Assembly (NCBI GenBank): GCA_023417735.1
Contig: JAEZEK010000052.1
Coordinates: 1 to 5,705 of the forward strand
Direction of reading: 5' to 3'
Length of the DNA: 5,705 bases
Source of the DNA: Pseudomonadota bacterium
GTDB lineage: Bacteria; Pseudomonadota; Alphaproteobacteria; Rhizobiales; Afifellaceae
This document shows, one piece after another, positions 4,795 through 5,705 of the stretch (within the stretch, counting starts at the first letter, position 1; each line of letters opens with the position of its first letter). Both the position numbers and the translations under genes were made by a program. The notes under the pieces are model-generated. The model searched no databases and was not told where the DNA came from. It saw only the letters and a list, made by a program, of their open reading frames with translations.

Positions 4795-5705
4795 ATGACC
4801 GAGAAGCTCGTCATCATCGGAAACGGCATGGCGCCGGGGCGGATGCTGGAGCATCTGTTCGAGGCGGCCCCCGGCGCCTTCGACGTCACCATCTTTAACG
4901 CCGAGCCGCGGGTGAACTACGACCGCATCATGCTCTCGCCGGTGCTCTCCGGCGAGAAGAGCTACGAGCAGATCGTGATCCACGGGGACGGCTGGTACGT
5001 CGATCGCGGCATCACCCTCTACAAGGGCCACAGGGTCGTCGCGATCGACCGGGCGGCGAAGACGGTCACCTCCGACCACGGCGCGACGGAGGCCTACGAC
5101 CGGCTCGTGATCGCGACCGGCTCGGTGCCCTTCATCATCCCGGTGCCCGGCCACGACCTGCCGGGCGTCCTCAGCTACCGCGACCTCGACGACGTGAACG
5201 CCATGCTGCTGGCGGCGCAGGCCCGGGCGAAGGCCGTCGTCGTCGGCGGCGGCCTGCTCGGGCTGGAGGCGGCGGCCGGGCTCAAGGCGCGCGGGATGGA
5301 CGTCACCGTGCTCCACCTCATGCCGACGCTGATGGAGCGCCAGCTCGATCCCGCCGCCGGGTACCTGCTGCAGAAGGCGGTCGAGGCGCGCGGCATCAGG
5401 GTCGTCACGAAGGCCGACACCAAGGCGATCCTCGGCGAGCGCCGGGTCGAGGGCGTGGAACTCGCGGACGGGACCGTGATCCCCGCGACGCTGGTCGTCA
5501 TGGCGGCGGGCATCAAGCCGAACGCAGCCCTCGCCAGGGAGGCGGAGCTCGCGGTGAACCGCGGGATCGTCGTCGACGCCGGCATGGCGACGTCGGACCC
5601 GTCGATCCTCGCGATCGGCGAATGCGCCGAGGTCGGCGGCCGGGTCTACGGCCTGGTCGCGCCGCTCTACGAAATGGCCCGCGTCGCGGCCGCCCGGCTC
5701 GCCGG
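4795..5705 (+). CDS. nirB: NAD(P)H-dependent assimilatory nitrite reductase large subunit NirB, N-terminal part (cut by window edge)
   Basis: 303 codons are present and the frame is open at the right edge; full-length NirB proteins are about 800 residues. This part is the FAD/NAD(P)H oxidoreductase module: KLVIIGNGMAPGRMLEHL (4-21) is the FAD dinucleotide fold, NYDRIMLSPVLSGEKSYEQI (41-60) is typical of NirB, VIATGSVPF (105-113) is the flavoprotein ATG motif, VVVGGGLLGLEAAAGLKARGMDVTVLHL (148-175) is the NAD(P)H fold, and ILAIGECAEVGGRVYGLVAPLYEMARVAA (271-299) is the second FAD motif. The Fe-S and siroheme domains that reduce nitrite to ammonium would lie beyond the window, usually followed by nirD. 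The enzyme is cytosolic. GGAG (4777-4780), 14 bases before ATG, is a distant and weak Shine-Dalgarno. The NasS/NasT-controlled leader supports an assimilatory role. Related flavoproteins of the same fold share these motifs, but the GNGMAPGR and NYDRIMLSP stretches favour NirB. Confidence 0.93.
   Translation, partial: MTEKLVIIGNGMAPGRMLEHLFEAAPGAFDVTIFNAEPRVNYDRIMLSPVLSGEKSYEQIVIHGDGWYVDRGITLYKGHRVVAIDRAAKTVTSDHGATEAYDRLVIATGSVPFIIPVPGHDLPGVLSYRDLDDVNAMLLAAQARAKAVVVGGGLLGLEAAAGLKARGMDVTVLHLMPTLMERQLDPAAGYLLQKAVEARGIRVVTKADTKAILGERRVEGVELADGTVIPATLVVMAAGIKPNAALAREAELAVNRGIVVDAGMATSDPSILAIGECAEVGGRVYGLVAPLYEMARVAAARLA

Noticed and set aside
4659..4898. 79-codon plus-strand open frame in the leader
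   Set aside because: It starts in the P1 loop, crosses the terminator, has no ribosome binding site and overlaps nirB in another frame.
4621..5316. Minus-strand open frame of 231 codons opposite nirB
   Set aside because: Antisense shadow of nirB; rich in Asp, Arg and His with no domain signature.

Overview
The window is GC-rich, with strong G/C preference at third codon positions. Its proteins look like those of a free-living alphaproteobacterium of the Hyphomicrobiales type (Methylobacterium/Bradyrhizobium-like); this placement rests on remembered NasT, NasS and NirB sequence style, not on a search. No tRNA, rRNA, CRISPR array, insertion sequence or other mobile element was seen.

The left part (1-2564) is a divergent metabolic pair. 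On the minus strand is an MmgE/PrpD-family lyase (1338 down to the window edge, C-terminal end cut off). On the plus strand is a CaiB/BaiF (family III) CoA-transferase (1443-2564). They share a 104-base intergenic region holding a perfect 8-bp-arm palindrome (1403-1419), a good operator candidate. The substrates are not readable from sequence; an unsaturated or branched di/tricarboxylic acid and its CoA ester is a reasonable guess.

The right part (2622-5705) is a nitrate/nitrite assimilation control module. nasT (ANTAR-domain RNA-binding antiterminator) and nasS (soluble nitrate/nitrite-sensing NrtA-like protein) overlap by ATGA and are probably co-translated. Next come 329 bases without a gene, then nirB (FAD/NAD(P)H-dependent nitrite reductase large subunit, cut by the right edge).

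The 329-base gap is the most informative part of the window. In order it holds GTGC/GCAC dyads that may be activator sites, a near-consensus sigma-54 promoter (4605-4620, GG-N10-GC), an RNA leader with two hairpins carrying the A-x-x-G-x-x hexaloops recognised by ANTAR proteins (4650-4671 and 4674-4685), and a strong intrinsic terminator with a T6 tract (4680-4738). The 5' arm of the terminator overlaps the second ANTAR hairpin, so the two folds exclude each other. The inferred circuit has two steps. Nitrogen limitation starts transcription through sigma-54 and probably NtrC. Nitrate or nitrite then releases NasT from NasS, and NasT holds the leader in the two-hairpin form so that polymerase reads through into nirB. 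This control type is known from NasT/NasR systems; what is specific here is its complete and compact layout in front of nirB, directly after its regulators. A second imperfect hairpin (2577-2615) covers the nasT ribosome binding region and may point to autoregulation.
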